A stretch of DNA of 64,000 nucleotides, from NCBI GenBank assembly GCA_041395165.1, contig JAWLBA010000005.1, positions 1 through 64,000 on the forward strand. Direction: 5' to 3'. The notes beneath the pieces are model-generated. The model was not told where the DNA came from, ran no database searches, and saw nothing but the letters and a program-made list of their open reading frames with translations. The position numbers were made by a program, and so were the translations under genes. The stretch comes from JAIBCM01 sp041395165 (GTDB taxonomy: Bacteria > Verrucomicrobiota > Verrucomicrobiia > JADLBR01 > JAIBCM01). Below, in pieces: positions 45,405 through 54,644 of the stretch (position 1 is the first letter of the stretch; every line of letters starts with the position of its first letter).

Positions 45405-46677
45405 AACAACTTCCCACTGTAAAATAGCGAATTTTGGAAATGCCTTGCAAACTATCAATCAAAAAACGGTAAGCGTCGATTATAATTGGTTGATGAGTTA
45501 AGGGTATAAGCTCTGACCAAGGCAGTGCTTTAAACTCAGACCAAGGTGTGCAAATAATAATAGCGTCTGTTTTTTTAATGGCAGAGCGGATATCCGTTTT
45601 TAAACGGATAAAGAGAAATTCTTCAGGGAGTTGGTTAACAGCAGGATCAAACGCTTGTACTAGAGCATTTTCTTTTTGTAGGGCATGAGCGAGTTCGATA
45701 GCTGAACTGCGACGTAAAGTGTCAGTTCCTGGTTTGTAAGTTAGACCTAAAAGAGCAATATTTTTTCCATTTAAAGAGGGGAAAAGAATTTTTAATTGTT
45801 CTAAAGGCCAAAGTCGATGATGGTCGTTGCTTTGTTTAATAGAAGGGATGAGTTCAAGTTTTGTTTGTGTGGCGTTGCCTAAATCAGAAAGAAAGACAAC
45901 GTCGCGTGCTAAAGTGCCTCCGGCAAAAGCGGGACCTGGAGAGAGGTAGGATCGAGGACCAATTCGTAAATCAGTTTTTAATCCTTTTTCGACTTCTTTA
46001 GCATCCGCTCCCACTTTTTCACAAAGTCGTGAGATTTCGTTGATGTAAGTGACGGATAAAGCCAAAAATCCGTTGAGGGCATGTTTTACCATTTCAGCAG
46101 ATTCTGATTTCATTTTAATAATGTTTTTGCTGAAAGGAGCAAATAAAAGTTCAAGTTTTGTATGAGTCTGTGAATTTCGCGCTCCAATAATAACCCGATC
46201 GGGATGACGAAAGACTTCAAGGGCTTGCCCTAAACGCAAATTTTCTGGACTAACAGCAATAGAGCGATTTTTAGTTTCTGGCCATGATTCTATTTTTTTT
46301 GCAGTTCCAACTGGGAGTTGTGAGGAGATTAGGATGACAGCATTAGAAGGGAGAGAGGGTAGACAAAGTTGAACTCCATTTAAAACAAAGTCTACATTTG
46401 CTACATCGTTTTCATCAACTGGTGTGTCATAGCAAACCCATAAGATGTCGGTTTGATTACAAGCGTCTGCTATATCAGTTGTAAAACGGAGTTTGTTAGT
46501 TTGGAGTCCAGAAGCAATGAGATCGTTTAATCCAGGTTCAGCAATAGGGGCTTTGCCTTGTTGTAAATCATTAATAATTTTAGGATCAAAATCGAGACCT
46601 ACGGTTTCGAAATGTTCTGAACAGCAAGCGGCTGTTACCGATCCTAGATGCCAGAGTCCAAGAATAGTAACGCGCAT
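45388..46677 (-). CDS. UDP-glucose/GDP-mannose dehydrogenase-family protein lacking the catalytic Cys
   Basis: A 429-residue homolog of nucleotide-sugar 6-dehydrogenases. The NAD-binding start is MRVTILGLWHLGSVTAAC (GLWHLG at 7-12), the middle SPENLRLGQALEVF (143-156) and the helix KHALNGFLALSVTYINE (198-214) are as in the family. The site that should read GFGFGGSCFPKD is PAFAGGTLARD (T255 in place of the catalytic Cys), and KPGTDTLRRSSAIEL follows. Thus it may not do the two-step oxidation to an acid. It sits second in the heptose operon after an epimerase. Confidence 0.85.
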   Translation of the reverse strand: MRVTILGLWHLGSVTAACCSEHFETVGLDFDPKIINDLQQGKAPIAEPGLNDLIASGLQTNKLRFTTDIADACNQTDILWVCYDTPVDENDVANVDFVLNGVQLCLPSLPSNAVILISSQLPVGTAKKIESWPETKNRSIAVSPENLRLGQALEVFRHPDRVIIGARNSQTHTKLELLFAPFSKNIIKMKSESAEMVKHALNGFLALSVTYINEISRLCEKVGADAKEVEKGLKTDLRIGPRSYLSPGPAFAGGTLARDVVFLSDLGNATQTKLELIPSIKQSNDHHRLWPLEQLKILFPSLNGKNIALLGLTYKPGTDTLRRSSAIELAHALQKENALVQAFDPAVNQLPEEFLFIRLKTDIRSAIKKTDAIIICTPWSEFKALPWSELIPLTHQPIIIDAYRFLIDSLQGISKIRYFTVGSCYDFEK

Positions 46678-46684
46678 AAAGGAA

Positions 46685-47656
46685 TTAATGTTTGGAAAGT
46701 ACCCAATGATTTTGCTGCAACCATTTTACGGTGCGTTTGACGGATTGTTCGATTGAAAGTGCGGGAGACCAGCCTGTACTTTTAATTTTTTTTGTATCTA
46801 GAAAAATAAAAGGATTATCACCAATCCAGCCACGATCTCCGCCGCTAAAACTTAGTTTAGGTTGAACATTTAATGTTTCACAAATCCAACGTACAGAATC
46901 ATTGACCTGGCAATATTCATCAGTGCCAAGATTATAAATTTCAACATGATGTTTTGATTTTTGAACGGTATTTTGTTGTAAGACATGAAAGATGGCTTGA
47001 ACACAGTCTTGAACGTAAAGGTAAGATTTTCGCTGAGTGCCATCGCCTAAAATTTTTAAATGATCGGGATGATCCAATAATTGTTTGTAAAAATCGATCA
47101 CGTGACCATGAGTATATCGTTCACCCAGAATAGAGACAAAACGAAAGATATAACCTTCAAATCCAAAGCCCTCGCAGTAAGCTTGAATTAATCCTTCACC
47201 AGCTAGCTTAGGGGCGCCATAAAGCGAGGTTTGAATTGGGAAAGGGGCATCTTCAGAAGTAGGAATTTGGGTTGCTTCGCCGTAAACTGAACCCGTTGAT
47301 GAAAAAATAATTTTTTTAATCTGGGTTGCACGCATCGCTTCCAAAACATTAAAGGTTGCAAGAGTGTTTTGCTGAATATCTTTTTCAGGATGATTTAACC
47401 CAAATCTTACATCGGCATTGGCAGCTAAATGAAAAACGGTGTCGCAACCACTCATTGCTTTTGTTAGAGCGGGCAGATCTAAATTATCGCCTTTAACTAA
47501 TCTAAATTTTTTATTTTTTTGGGCGGATTCAAGAAATTCGGAAAGGCCCGTCGAAAAATTGTCCCATCCTACAACTTCGTAATTTTTTTCCAAAAGAAAA
47601 TCAATCAGAGAGCTCCCAATAAAACCTGCCGCACCTGTAATAAAAATTTTTTTCAT
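46685..47656 (-). CDS. NAD-dependent nucleotide-sugar epimerase/dehydratase
   Basis: A 323-residue extended-SDR protein. Motifs: ITGAAGFIGSSLIDFLLEK at residues 5-23, STGSVYGEATQIP, and the catalytic YGAPKLAGE (Tyr and Lys). C-terminal LSFSGGDRGWIGDNPFIFLD is as in UDP-glucose 4-epimerase-like proteins. It is the first gene of the minus-strand sugar operon. An epimerase, 4,6-dehydratase or C4-acting role on a heptose or hexose nucleotide is open. Confidence 0.87.
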   Translation of the reverse strand: MKKIFITGAAGFIGSSLIDFLLEKNYEVVGWDNFSTGLSEFLESAQKNKKFRLVKGDNLDLPALTKAMSGCDTVFHLAANADVRFGLNHPEKDIQQNTLATFNVLEAMRATQIKKIIFSSTGSVYGEATQIPTSEDAPFPIQTSLYGAPKLAGEGLIQAYCEGFGFEGYIFRFVSILGERYTHGHVIDFYKQLLDHPDHLKILGDGTQRKSYLYVQDCVQAIFHVLQQNTVQKSKHHVEIYNLGTDEYCQVNDSVRWICETLNVQPKLSFSGGDRGWIGDNPFIFLDTKKIKSTGWSPALSIEQSVKRTVKWLQQNHWVLSKH

Positions 47657-47748
47657 TTTTTCTTATTCATATCGCTTTTCCAGCGGGTCTCAACTCTTTA
47701 TTCTCGCAAATATTTCAAGGGTGAGTAGTTTAGACTTAATAGTTATTT

Positions 47749-48478
47749 ATGATTTTAAAAAGTTTTTTCAATCGCAACATCACGCAGGAATCCAGCGTTG
47801 TGAGATGAGATTTGTAAATGGGTAAATGAGGCACATCCGAAAAAACTTCTTGATGTAGGTTGCGGTGATGGAAGGGTGCTATTTCGACATCTGATAGAAA
47901 TGCCTCAAGAATTTTATGGGGTGGAGGGGGCCTCAGATTTGAAAATTGCAGCGGAAAAGCGAGGCTTAAAAGTAAGTTCTTTTGATTTAAACGGGCGTTG
48001 GCCTTATGAGGATGAGATGTTCGATGTTGTTTTTTCCAGTCAAGTGATTGAGCACTTACATCACACACGTTTATTTGTGCAAGAGATGTTCCGGGTGTTA
48101 AAAAAAGGCGGAACTGCTATTGTAGCTTCAGAAAATCTTTGCAGTTGGCTCAATTTAGGAGCGATGTTTTTGGGTTATACGCCTTTTTCTTTGATGCAAA
48201 CGTGTGGAAAATATTTGGGAAATCCTTTAGGTCTACATTATCAGGATAAGCATTGTGATTCTGTTCCAATAGATCATCCAGCTTTTTCAGGTATTACGGG
48301 ACATGTTCGAGTGTTAACCGTGAGACAAGCAAAAGAACTTTTTGAATGGATTGGTCTTCAAGTGGAAGAAGCCCGATCAGTGGCTTTATTGCCATTGCCT
48401 GATTTTTTAAGCCGAACTTTAGAAAAATGGATTAAAAATCGAGGTCATTTTTTGATTTTAAAAGCGCGTAAAATATGA
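47749..48478 (+). pseudogene. Class I SAM-dependent methyltransferase with an in-frame TGA near its start
   Basis: From the ATG at 47749 the frame reads MILKSFFNRNITQESSVVR and meets a TGA at 47806, after which the same frame goes on through KKLLDVGCGDGRVLFRHLI (SAM motif I), FDVVFSSQVIEHLHH and MFRVLKKGG to the stop at 48478. No gap or frame change is needed, only the one stop codon. Without it the enzyme is about 242 residues. If the TGA is real, translation would have to start later, and motif I would be lost from the 47876 start. It is coupled by a 4-base overlap to a GT2 gene. Confidence 0.75.
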
Positions 48479-49485
48479 GTGAACTTTTGCCGAAGGTCAG
48501 CATTATCACCCCAACACGCAATGCAGCTAATATTTTAGGCAACTGCTTTGATTCGGTTTTTGCTCAGGATTATCCCCGTGATCGTTATGAGATTTTAGTG
48601 ATAGAGGGGCGCTCAACTGATAACACACGGGAAATTGCTGCACGCTATGGAGCAAACATTATTGATGATCAAGGCTGGAATATGGAAGATGCCAAACGCC
48701 AAGCATTAAACCATGCTCAAGGAGATTTTATCTTATTTTTAGACGCTGATAATGAAATAACTCATCCAGACTATTTAAAATTAGCCGTAAAAGCTTTGAT
48801 GGATTATCCTGAAAGTTTAGGAGTTGAAGCTTATTATTTGGGTTCTAAGAAAATGACTTCGCTATGTGTTTACTTAACCGAGTTATTACATATTAGTGAT
48901 CCAATTTGTTGGTTGATGAGTGTGAAACCGGTTTTTGTTTCAGAATTGGATCAAGTTGAGGTCTGGCGAATGCCACAAAAAAGTAATGCTTATCCGCTTG
49001 GTGCGAATGGGTTTCTTTATCGAAAATCGGATCTCGAACAAGTTGCTGCGAATCAACGTTTTTCGGATACTCATATTGCTTTGTATTTAATTGAGTCCGG
49101 AAAAAAGACGTGGCTCAGAATTAAGGGACGAGGTGTGCACCATTACTATGCGATGACTTTGTATGAGTTTTGGCGTAAGCGAATGAGAGCCACGCTTCAT
49201 TATTTTAAGATTAAAAAACAGTTTCAATTTAGTTGGTTAGAACAAAAACCTAATGTGCCAGCATGGTTTGCAGCGTTTTATTGCGCAACAGTCATTGGGC
49301 CTGTTTTTCATGCTTTCTTAGGTTGGTTGAAAACGAAAAATTGGCGATGGTGGTGGCATCCTTTTGCTAGTTGGGCTTCTTTGGCAGGAGTGTTGGCTGG
49401 TTTTTATATGCAAATAATGCAAGGCAAGCGAGAAGACTTGGTGACTTCCTTACAGCCCACTCAATCGTTAAAAAGAGAAAAGTAG
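48475..49485 (+). CDS. Family 2 glycosyltransferase with C-terminal membrane segment
   Basis: A 336-residue GT-A enzyme. VSIITPTRNAANILGNCFDS at residues 7-26, LVIEGRSTDNTREIAARYG, and LFLDADNEITHPDYL (DxD) near 90. Residues after about 270 (ATVIGPVFHAFLGWL and SLAGVLAGFYMQIM) form two hydrophobic stretches that could anchor it. It starts in the stop of the methyltransferase (ATGA) and is followed 12 bases later by a GT4 gene. Confidence 0.85.
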   Translation: MSELLPKVSIITPTRNAANILGNCFDSVFAQDYPRDRYEILVIEGRSTDNTREIAARYGANIIDDQGWNMEDAKRQALNHAQGDFILFLDADNEITHPDYLKLAVKALMDYPESLGVEAYYLGSKKMTSLCVYLTELLHISDPICWLMSVKPVFVSELDQVEVWRMPQKSNAYPLGANGFLYRKSDLEQVAANQRFSDTHIALYLIESGKKTWLRIKGRGVHHYYAMTLYEFWRKRMRATLHYFKIKKQFQFSWLEQKPNVPAWFAAFYCATVIGPVFHAFLGWLKTKNWRWWWHPFASWASLAGVLAGFYMQIMQGKREDLVTSLQPTQSLKREK

Positions 49486-49496
49486 GGTATTGGGTT

Positions 49497-50696
49497 ATGA
49501 CAAAATCTCCCAGGATTTTTTTTATTGCGAATGGAGTTTTTAGTGAGCACATCGCTGGTGGTGATATTCATTTTTTAGAAATGGCTCGGGCTTTAGTTCG
49601 AAAAGGTTATGAAGTGCATTTTTTAGGAGGTTTTGTTTTAGAGAAAGTGATTGCGTCTTGGCAGTTATCCGTGAGTTTTCATCCTACAGAGGAAAAGATG
49701 GAAGCAGGATTAAGCGATCGCAGTTTTTTCAGCCAAATCGTGTTGTTTTGGAATTATACGAGGCGTTGTTTGAAGGCTTTTCAAATTTTAAATAAAAAAA
49801 CAAAACAGGATGATGTAGTTTATGCTGTTTCAGATTATTGGTTTGATGTTTTGCCAACTGTAAGAAGTCATGCTTCCTACAAAGTTGGGGTTTGGCACAT
49901 GGAAGCGCCTAGCTTTGAGGAAATCCTTTTTCGGAAACGGGCTGATGTTCCCTTTTCACGTTTACCTTCCTTTCATAATTGGTTGAGCCAGAAGCTTTCT
50001 TTAAAATGGTTAAGTCAGTGTGTGCATAAAAAAATATTTTATTTGCATCCTGACATGAGAGAAAAGTTGTTGGCCTTAGGTTGTCAATGTGGCGAAATTA
50101 GCTTAATTTCATATGGGGTTGATGTTGCTACCCCTCAAAAGATAGGAGAAGTTGAAAAGGAGTATGATGTCATATGGCTGGGACGCTTGCATCGACAAAA
50201 GGGGGTTGATGATATTATTCCTACTTTGAATTATTTGGCAGAACGAGTCGATAATTTTAAAGCTGTGATTGTAGGAAAAGTAAAAGAAGGTTTGCAACCA
50301 ATGATTGGAAAACCTTTGGCGAATCAAGTGTTTTTTCCAGGATTTGTTTCTGAAGAGGAAAAGTTTCGTCTTTTGAAGGCGAGTCGAGTATTTGTAATGC
50401 CAAGTCGTCATGAGGGTTCACCTCGGGTAATTGGCGAGGCGTTATTGTGTGGAACGCGAGTGGTGGCTTATGATGTTAAGACTTATTTTGAGATGTTCCA
50501 TGACTGGATTTATTATGTGCCTAAGTTTGATTTATTCACATTTCAAAAAGAGGTGGAAAATCAAGTGATTCAATCGCGGAATCAAACCAAGCTCATCAAT
50601 AGTTTTGATTTAGAACAATTTAAAAACGAAAATTCATGGGAAGCCACAGGCGAGCATTTTGTGAAGGAAATTCAAAAGCTTTTAGTAAAAAATTAA
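49497..50696 (+). CDS. Family 4 glycosyltransferase
   Basis: A 399-residue GT-B enzyme from the ATG at 49497 (MTKSPRIFFIANGVFSEHIA); the open frame further upstream overlaps the GT2 gene and is not family-like. GGDIHFLEMARALVRKGYEV is the start of the acceptor half, VIWLGRLHRQKGVDDIIPTL the donor half, and PSRHEGSPRVIGEALLCGTR the sugar-nucleotide site (EX7E). It is the last of three plus-strand genes (methyltransferase, GT2, GT4) before the palindromic repeat. Confidence 0.85.
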   Translation: MTKSPRIFFIANGVFSEHIAGGDIHFLEMARALVRKGYEVHFLGGFVLEKVIASWQLSVSFHPTEEKMEAGLSDRSFFSQIVLFWNYTRRCLKAFQILNKKTKQDDVVYAVSDYWFDVLPTVRSHASYKVGVWHMEAPSFEEILFRKRADVPFSRLPSFHNWLSQKLSLKWLSQCVHKKIFYLHPDMREKLLALGCQCGEISLISYGVDVATPQKIGEVEKEYDVIWLGRLHRQKGVDDIIPTLNYLAERVDNFKAVIVGKVKEGLQPMIGKPLANQVFFPGFVSEEEKFRLLKASRVFVMPSRHEGSPRVIGEALLCGTRVVAYDVKTYFEMFHDWIYYVPKFDLFTFQKEVENQVIQSRNQTKLINSFDLEQFKNENSWEATGEHFVKEIQKLLVKN

Positions 50697-50737
50697 TCCC
50701 TTTTAAGGTAAATTCCCCGACGCTTTGCAGGTGGGTG

Positions 50738-50813
50738 TGTCATCTTCGGGCTTGACACGTGGATCCTTTTAGAATGTAAATAACAATAGATTCCCGCTTT
50801 CGCGAGAATGACA
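50738..50813. repeat. REP-like palindromic intergenic element
   Basis: Two degenerate palindromes in a row: CTTCGGGCTTGACACGTGGATCC within 50743-50766 and ATTCCCGCTTTCGCGAGAAT at 50790-50809 (8-bp arms with one mismatch), with TGTCAT and ATGACA at the outer ends. Such 'TGTCATTCTCGCGAAAGCGGGAATC' type units are spread in many bacterial genomes as REP/MITE-like repeats. The outer TGTCAT/ATGACA makes one larger inverted element. It fills the gap between convergent GT4 and gmhA-like genes. Confidence 0.55.
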
Positions 50814-50836
50814 GATGTTTTATGTCGAGTTCTATT

Positions 50837-51397
50837 TTATTTTTGACAAAGCGTTTTCATAACCAAATGGCAAAAAGTCAGGTGAAGATCTTCAGTGATT
50901 TGCATATCATGAATATTGACCCAAACATGATGTTGAGCGATTTGTTTTAATTTACCACCATCAAAACCACAGATTCCTAAGGTAATGCCACCGTTTTCGT
51001 TTGCGTAAGTAATAGCGTTAATCACATTGGGAGAATTTCCACTGCCCGAAATGGCAATAACAAGATCTTTAGGTTCCAAAGTATTTTTTAATTGTTCTGA
51101 GAAAACTTTTTCATAGGCGATGTCATTGCTGTAGGCGGTTATTAAGCCCATATTGTCGTTGAGACAAACACCGCGAAATTTTTTCCCATGAGTAAGCACA
51201 GCTGATTTATTCCAGTCAGTGATATAATGGGAGGCGGTTAATGCGCTTCCTCCGTTTCCAAAAACAATAATTTGTCGCCCTTGCTGCCAAGCTTCATGAA
51301 TGAGTTGAATGGCATGTGTGATCTGTTGGATGTCTAGAGAGCCAATAGTTTGGGTTGAATGGATTAAATAATTTTGAACAATTTCAGAGTGTTTCAT
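50837..51397 (-). CDS. gmhA: Phosphoheptose isomerase-like SIS protein (copy 2)
   Basis: A 186-residue SIS-domain protein of the GmhA group: QIIVFGNGGSALTASHYITD at residues 40-59, DLVIAISGSGNSPNVINAI near 113-131, and the C-terminal EDLHLTFCHLVMKTLC with a zinc-type His pair. It has the GNGGSA and SGSGNS signatures that are more canonical than in copy 1 (GVGGSA and SVGGG). Start overlaps the kinase gene by 4 bases (ATGA). Last gene of the second heptose operon. Confidence 0.87.
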   Translation of the reverse strand: MKHSEIVQNYLIHSTQTIGSLDIQQITHAIQLIHEAWQQGRQIIVFGNGGSALTASHYITDWNKSAVLTHGKKFRGVCLNDNMGLITAYSNDIAYEKVFSEQLKNTLEPKDLVIAISGSGNSPNVINAITYANENGGITLGICGFDGGKLKQIAQHHVWVNIHDMQITEDLHLTFCHLVMKTLCQK

Positions 51398-52380
51398 GGA
51401 TTGTGAATAAATATAATACGACTTCCTTGAGCTTCAAAGCGGAAAGGGACCATTCGCAAAGGTTTTAAACTTTTTTGGATAGCTGCATGTTTTTCTTTTG
51501 GCACGTAGAAAGTAAGAAATCCTCCATTGCCGGCGCCCAGGAGTTTTCCCCCAATAGCGCCGGCTTTTTTGGCGAGTCGATACCATTCATCGATTTGTGG
51601 GGTGCTAATGTGGGAAGTGAGCGATCGTTTGAGCCGCCAGTTTGCATCTAAAATTTTACCGAAGGCTGAAAGATGATTGTTTTGCAGTTCTTTTTTTAGA
51701 TCGTGCGCCAATTGAACCATCGCTTGTAAAGCTTTTTGCTTATCTTTTTTTTCTTTCAATGCGATTTGCTGAGCTTGGAGTATGTCTGAAGCGTTGCGAC
51801 AAACTCCTGTGTAAAAAGTTATTAAATTATCTTGAAGATTCGTTAAAATTTCTTTGCGACAGACAATAGGCTCTACACACACCGTGTCGTCGGGATTGAA
51901 ACGGATGAAATTTAATCCTCCAAAAGCGGAAGCGTATTGATCTTGCTTGCCAATGGGAGCTCCGCAACGTTCGATTTCAATTTCACAACTTTCTTCAGCC
52001 AGTTGTGCCGCCGAAACATAACGTGATGAGTAAGCATGCAGAGCATGAAGTAAGCCAGCCGTGAAAGCACTTGAGGATCCCAAACCGGTGCCTTTGGAGG
52101 GAATATCGGCGATAGAAGTAATTTCGATGCCGCCACGAATACGAAGTTTTTTTAACGCTTCGCGCACGAGAGGATGTTCAATTTGGCTGGGCCGATCCAC
52201 TTCTTCTGTTCGAGAATAGCTCAACCGAATTTTATGATCGAATTTTTGATTAACCGTAACATAAACATATTGATTAATGGCAGTAGAAACCACAGCGCCG
52301 CCACATTGCCGATAGAATAGAGGTAAATCGCTTCCTCCGCCAACAAAGCTCATCCGAAGTGGTGTGCTGCTAATAATCAT
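51394..52380 (-). CDS. hddA: D-glycero-alpha-D-manno-heptose 7-phosphate kinase (HddA-like, copy 2)
   Basis: A 328-residue GHMP kinase: MIISSTPLRMSFVGGGSDLP start, ATP loop GTGLGSSSA at residues 97-105, IGGKLLGAGNGGFLTFYV near the C terminus. It has the same layout as the HddA at 42.6 kb, with clear sequence divergence along the whole length, so an old duplication or separate acquisition and not a recent copy. Confidence 0.9.
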   Translation of the reverse strand: MIISSTPLRMSFVGGGSDLPLFYRQCGGAVVSTAINQYVYVTVNQKFDHKIRLSYSRTEEVDRPSQIEHPLVREALKKLRIRGGIEITSIADIPSKGTGLGSSSAFTAGLLHALHAYSSRYVSAAQLAEESCEIEIERCGAPIGKQDQYASAFGGLNFIRFNPDDTVCVEPIVCRKEILTNLQDNLITFYTGVCRNASDILQAQQIALKEKKDKQKALQAMVQLAHDLKKELQNNHLSAFGKILDANWRLKRSLTSHISTPQIDEWYRLAKKAGAIGGKLLGAGNGGFLTFYVPKEKHAAIQKSLKPLRMVPFRFEAQGSRIIFIHNP

Positions 52381-52391
52381 GTGATGATCGT

Positions 52392-53708
52392 CTAGTTTTG
52401 TGAAATAATAAACTCTGCCGCTTCGAGTAACGAGTTAAAAGTGAAATCGGGCGTCGCTGAGTATTTTTTGTCTTGGCCAGCTTGACCCGTTTTAACGAGT
52501 ATCGATTTTATATGGGCATTTTTCGCTGTCTGAATATCGGTTGTGGTGTCTCCAATAAACCAGGATTGCTGTGAATCAATGTGAAATTGTTGTATGGCTT
52601 GTTCAACCATTCCGGTGTTGGGTTTTCGACAGTCGCAATGAATTTTAAGTTCTGTGCGTTCACCGGGAAAACCTTTTTCTGGATGGTGGGGGCAGTAATA
52701 AATTCTATCCAGAAAAGCGTGATTTTTACCTATTAAGGTTTCGAGTTTATTATGAATCATTTGCACATCAGTTTCAGTGCAGAATCCTTTAGCAATAACA
52801 GGTTGATTGGTGATGACGATGGTACGAATGCCATGATGATTAAATTTTTGAATGGCCTCGGCGATGTGAGGAAGTAAAATCACTTGTTCCCAATGGGTAA
52901 TGCCTTGTGCTCGATCTTCCATGAGCGTGCCGTCACGATCCAAAAAAACTGCGCGTTGAAGGTGAGACAGCGAGGCTTTTTCAATTACGCCGGTTTCATA
53001 TTCTCGACAAACTTTATCGTAGCGTTCTGGTGTGCCGATGTCTTTGATATATTCGGGGCTTCGATAGGCTTGTAATGAATTTCCTTTATTTAGCAATTCC
53101 GGGAAAAGATCTTTTCCGAAGTCTAGAGATTTTTCATTTTTTTTCCAAGATTCTAGGGCTTTTTTCTTAATTAAATAAAGTGCAGCATTAACTAAATTTT
53201 GGCGAAAAACTTTTGGAGAATGAGGACGATTATGAAAAGCAATAATGCGATCGCTAGCATTTGTTTCGATTAAATCAGAATCGAAAGGATGATCGTTAGG
53301 GTGAACCAATAGAGTGGCATCGGCTTGATGTTGATGGTGATAGTTTTCGAATCGTTGTAAGTCCACATTAATCATGGTGTCGCCATACATAATCATGCAT
53401 TCGTCGATAAGATGATCCCATAACTGAAGCACAGCTCCCGCAGTGCCTAGTGGATTTTTTTCTTCAAAATAATTTAAGGTAACTCCAAATTGTTTCCCAT
53501 CACCCAACGTTTTTCTAATTTGATCAGCGCCATGGCAAATAAGGAGCCAGATTGAAGTATAGCCATAGCGTTGTGCTAAACGGATTTGATGTTCTAATAA
53601 AGGAATCCCTCCAATTGTTACTAGGGGCTTAGGAAGATCGCCACATCGCGCTTTTAATCGGGTGCCCTGTCCGCCGGCTAGGATTAAAAGTTGCTTATTG
53701 ATTTTCAT
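52392..53708 (-). CDS. Fused heptose-1-phosphate nucleotidyltransferase and heptose-bisphosphate phosphatase (HddC-GmhB)
   Basis: A two-domain protein of 438 residues from the ATG at 53708 (an ATG at 53729 gives 445). The N-terminal nucleotidyltransferase part has LILAGGQGTRLKARCGDLPK and NPLGTAGAVLQL. The C-terminal HAD phosphatase begins at about residue 250: RAVFLDRDGTLMEDRAQG, VITNQPVIAKG, CDCRKPNTGM and FIGDTTTDIQTA. The pair performs two steps of GDP-heptose synthesis in one chain. Position between an epimerase and HddA confirms the pathway. It overlaps the broken epimerase gene end by 14 bases. Confidence 0.88.
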   Translation of the reverse strand: MKINKQLLILAGGQGTRLKARCGDLPKPLVTIGGIPLLEHQIRLAQRYGYTSIWLLICHGADQIRKTLGDGKQFGVTLNYFEEKNPLGTAGAVLQLWDHLIDECMIMYGDTMINVDLQRFENYHHQHQADATLLVHPNDHPFDSDLIETNASDRIIAFHNRPHSPKVFRQNLVNAALYLIKKKALESWKKNEKSLDFGKDLFPELLNKGNSLQAYRSPEYIKDIGTPERYDKVCREYETGVIEKASLSHLQRAVFLDRDGTLMEDRAQGITHWEQVILLPHIAEAIQKFNHHGIRTIVITNQPVIAKGFCTETDVQMIHNKLETLIGKNHAFLDRIYYCPHHPEKGFPGERTELKIHCDCRKPNTGMVEQAIQQFHIDSQQSWFIGDTTTDIQTAKNAHIKSILVKTGQAGQDKKYSATPDFTFNSLLEAAEFIISQN

Positions 53709-54644
53709 CCCAAATTTCTTGGACAGCATTTTTTATTGCTTCATTGGAACTGAGTTTAGCTTGCCATCCTAATTGCGAAAGTTTTTGGGTGTCGTATTGA
53801 AAATGAGGCACGTCACCATTCCATCCTTTACTGCCTCCGGTGTAATGGATTTTTGGTTTTAATTGGCATGCTTGGACTAAGTCTTCTACAATGTTTCGAA
53901 CGGAAGTTGTGCTAGGAGAGGCAATATTGAAGTAGTTTAATTTTTCTTTCGCATTTTGATAAATGAAAATCAGAGCATCGATCAACTCGGAAACATAAAG
54001 GTAAGGTTTGGTTTGATTGCCGTCGCCAAGAACTTCTAAGTGTGTTGAATCAATTTAATTTTTTAATGAGATCGTAGATAACGCCATGTGTGGCTCGTGA
54101 TCCGACGACGTTGGGAAAACGAAAATCCACGCTTGTTTTAAATAGCTTTCAAACCTACTGAAATAAGTGCTCTAGAGGCTAGTTTCATGGCTCCGTAAGA
54201 AGAAATGGGAAAGAGAGGGCCATGGTCTTCTTTTAATGGCTCCGGAAGTTGGCCATAAATTGTTGAGGTCGAGGCGAAAGCAAAGTTAGAAATTTGAAGT
54301 TGTTTAGCAATTTTTGTGGCATTGTAAGTGGTGAGAAAAGTGGCGTTAAGATCAATGTCCGGATTTTTAACGCCAGCTTGAATGTCAGAGTTTGCTGCAA
54401 GATGCCAAACCGTTTCCCATGACATTTTATATTTTGACAGAAGCTCAAGACATGTTTCGGTATCGTTTAAATCTTGTTGATAAAAAGTAAAATTGGGATG
54501 AGATAAAGCTAAAGTTAGATTTTCTTTTTTGCCTAAACTAAGGTTGTCGATACCGATAACATGATAGTTAAGTTGTAGTAAACGATCGACAAGATGGCTT
54601 CCGATAAAACCGGCGGCTCCTGTAACAAGGCATGCTTTATTCAT
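53695..54644 (-). pseudogene. NAD-dependent nucleotide-sugar epimerase, frame broken
   Basis: An extended-SDR epimerase in two frames. The N-terminal part from 54644 reads MNKACLVTGAAGFIGSHLVD, then NSDIQAGVKNPDIDL, ASTSTIYGQLPEP and YGAMKLASRALIS (catalytic YxxxK). The frame goes off near 54150 and is recovered near 54050 (LEVLGDGNQTKPYLYVSEL-like sequence with shifts), with the C-terminal part at 53985-53695 (YFNIASPSTTSVRNIVEDLV, then HYTGGSKGWNGDVPHFQYD). Together about 315 residues, the usual length. It is the first gene of the second heptose operon. Confidence 0.82.

Noticed and set aside
25271..47808. In-frame TGA codons in two genes as a sign of a changed genetic code
   Set aside because: Intact genes end in TGA at normal places (uvrA at 15817, the TPR protein at 18348, several ATGA overlaps), so TGA is a working stop codon.
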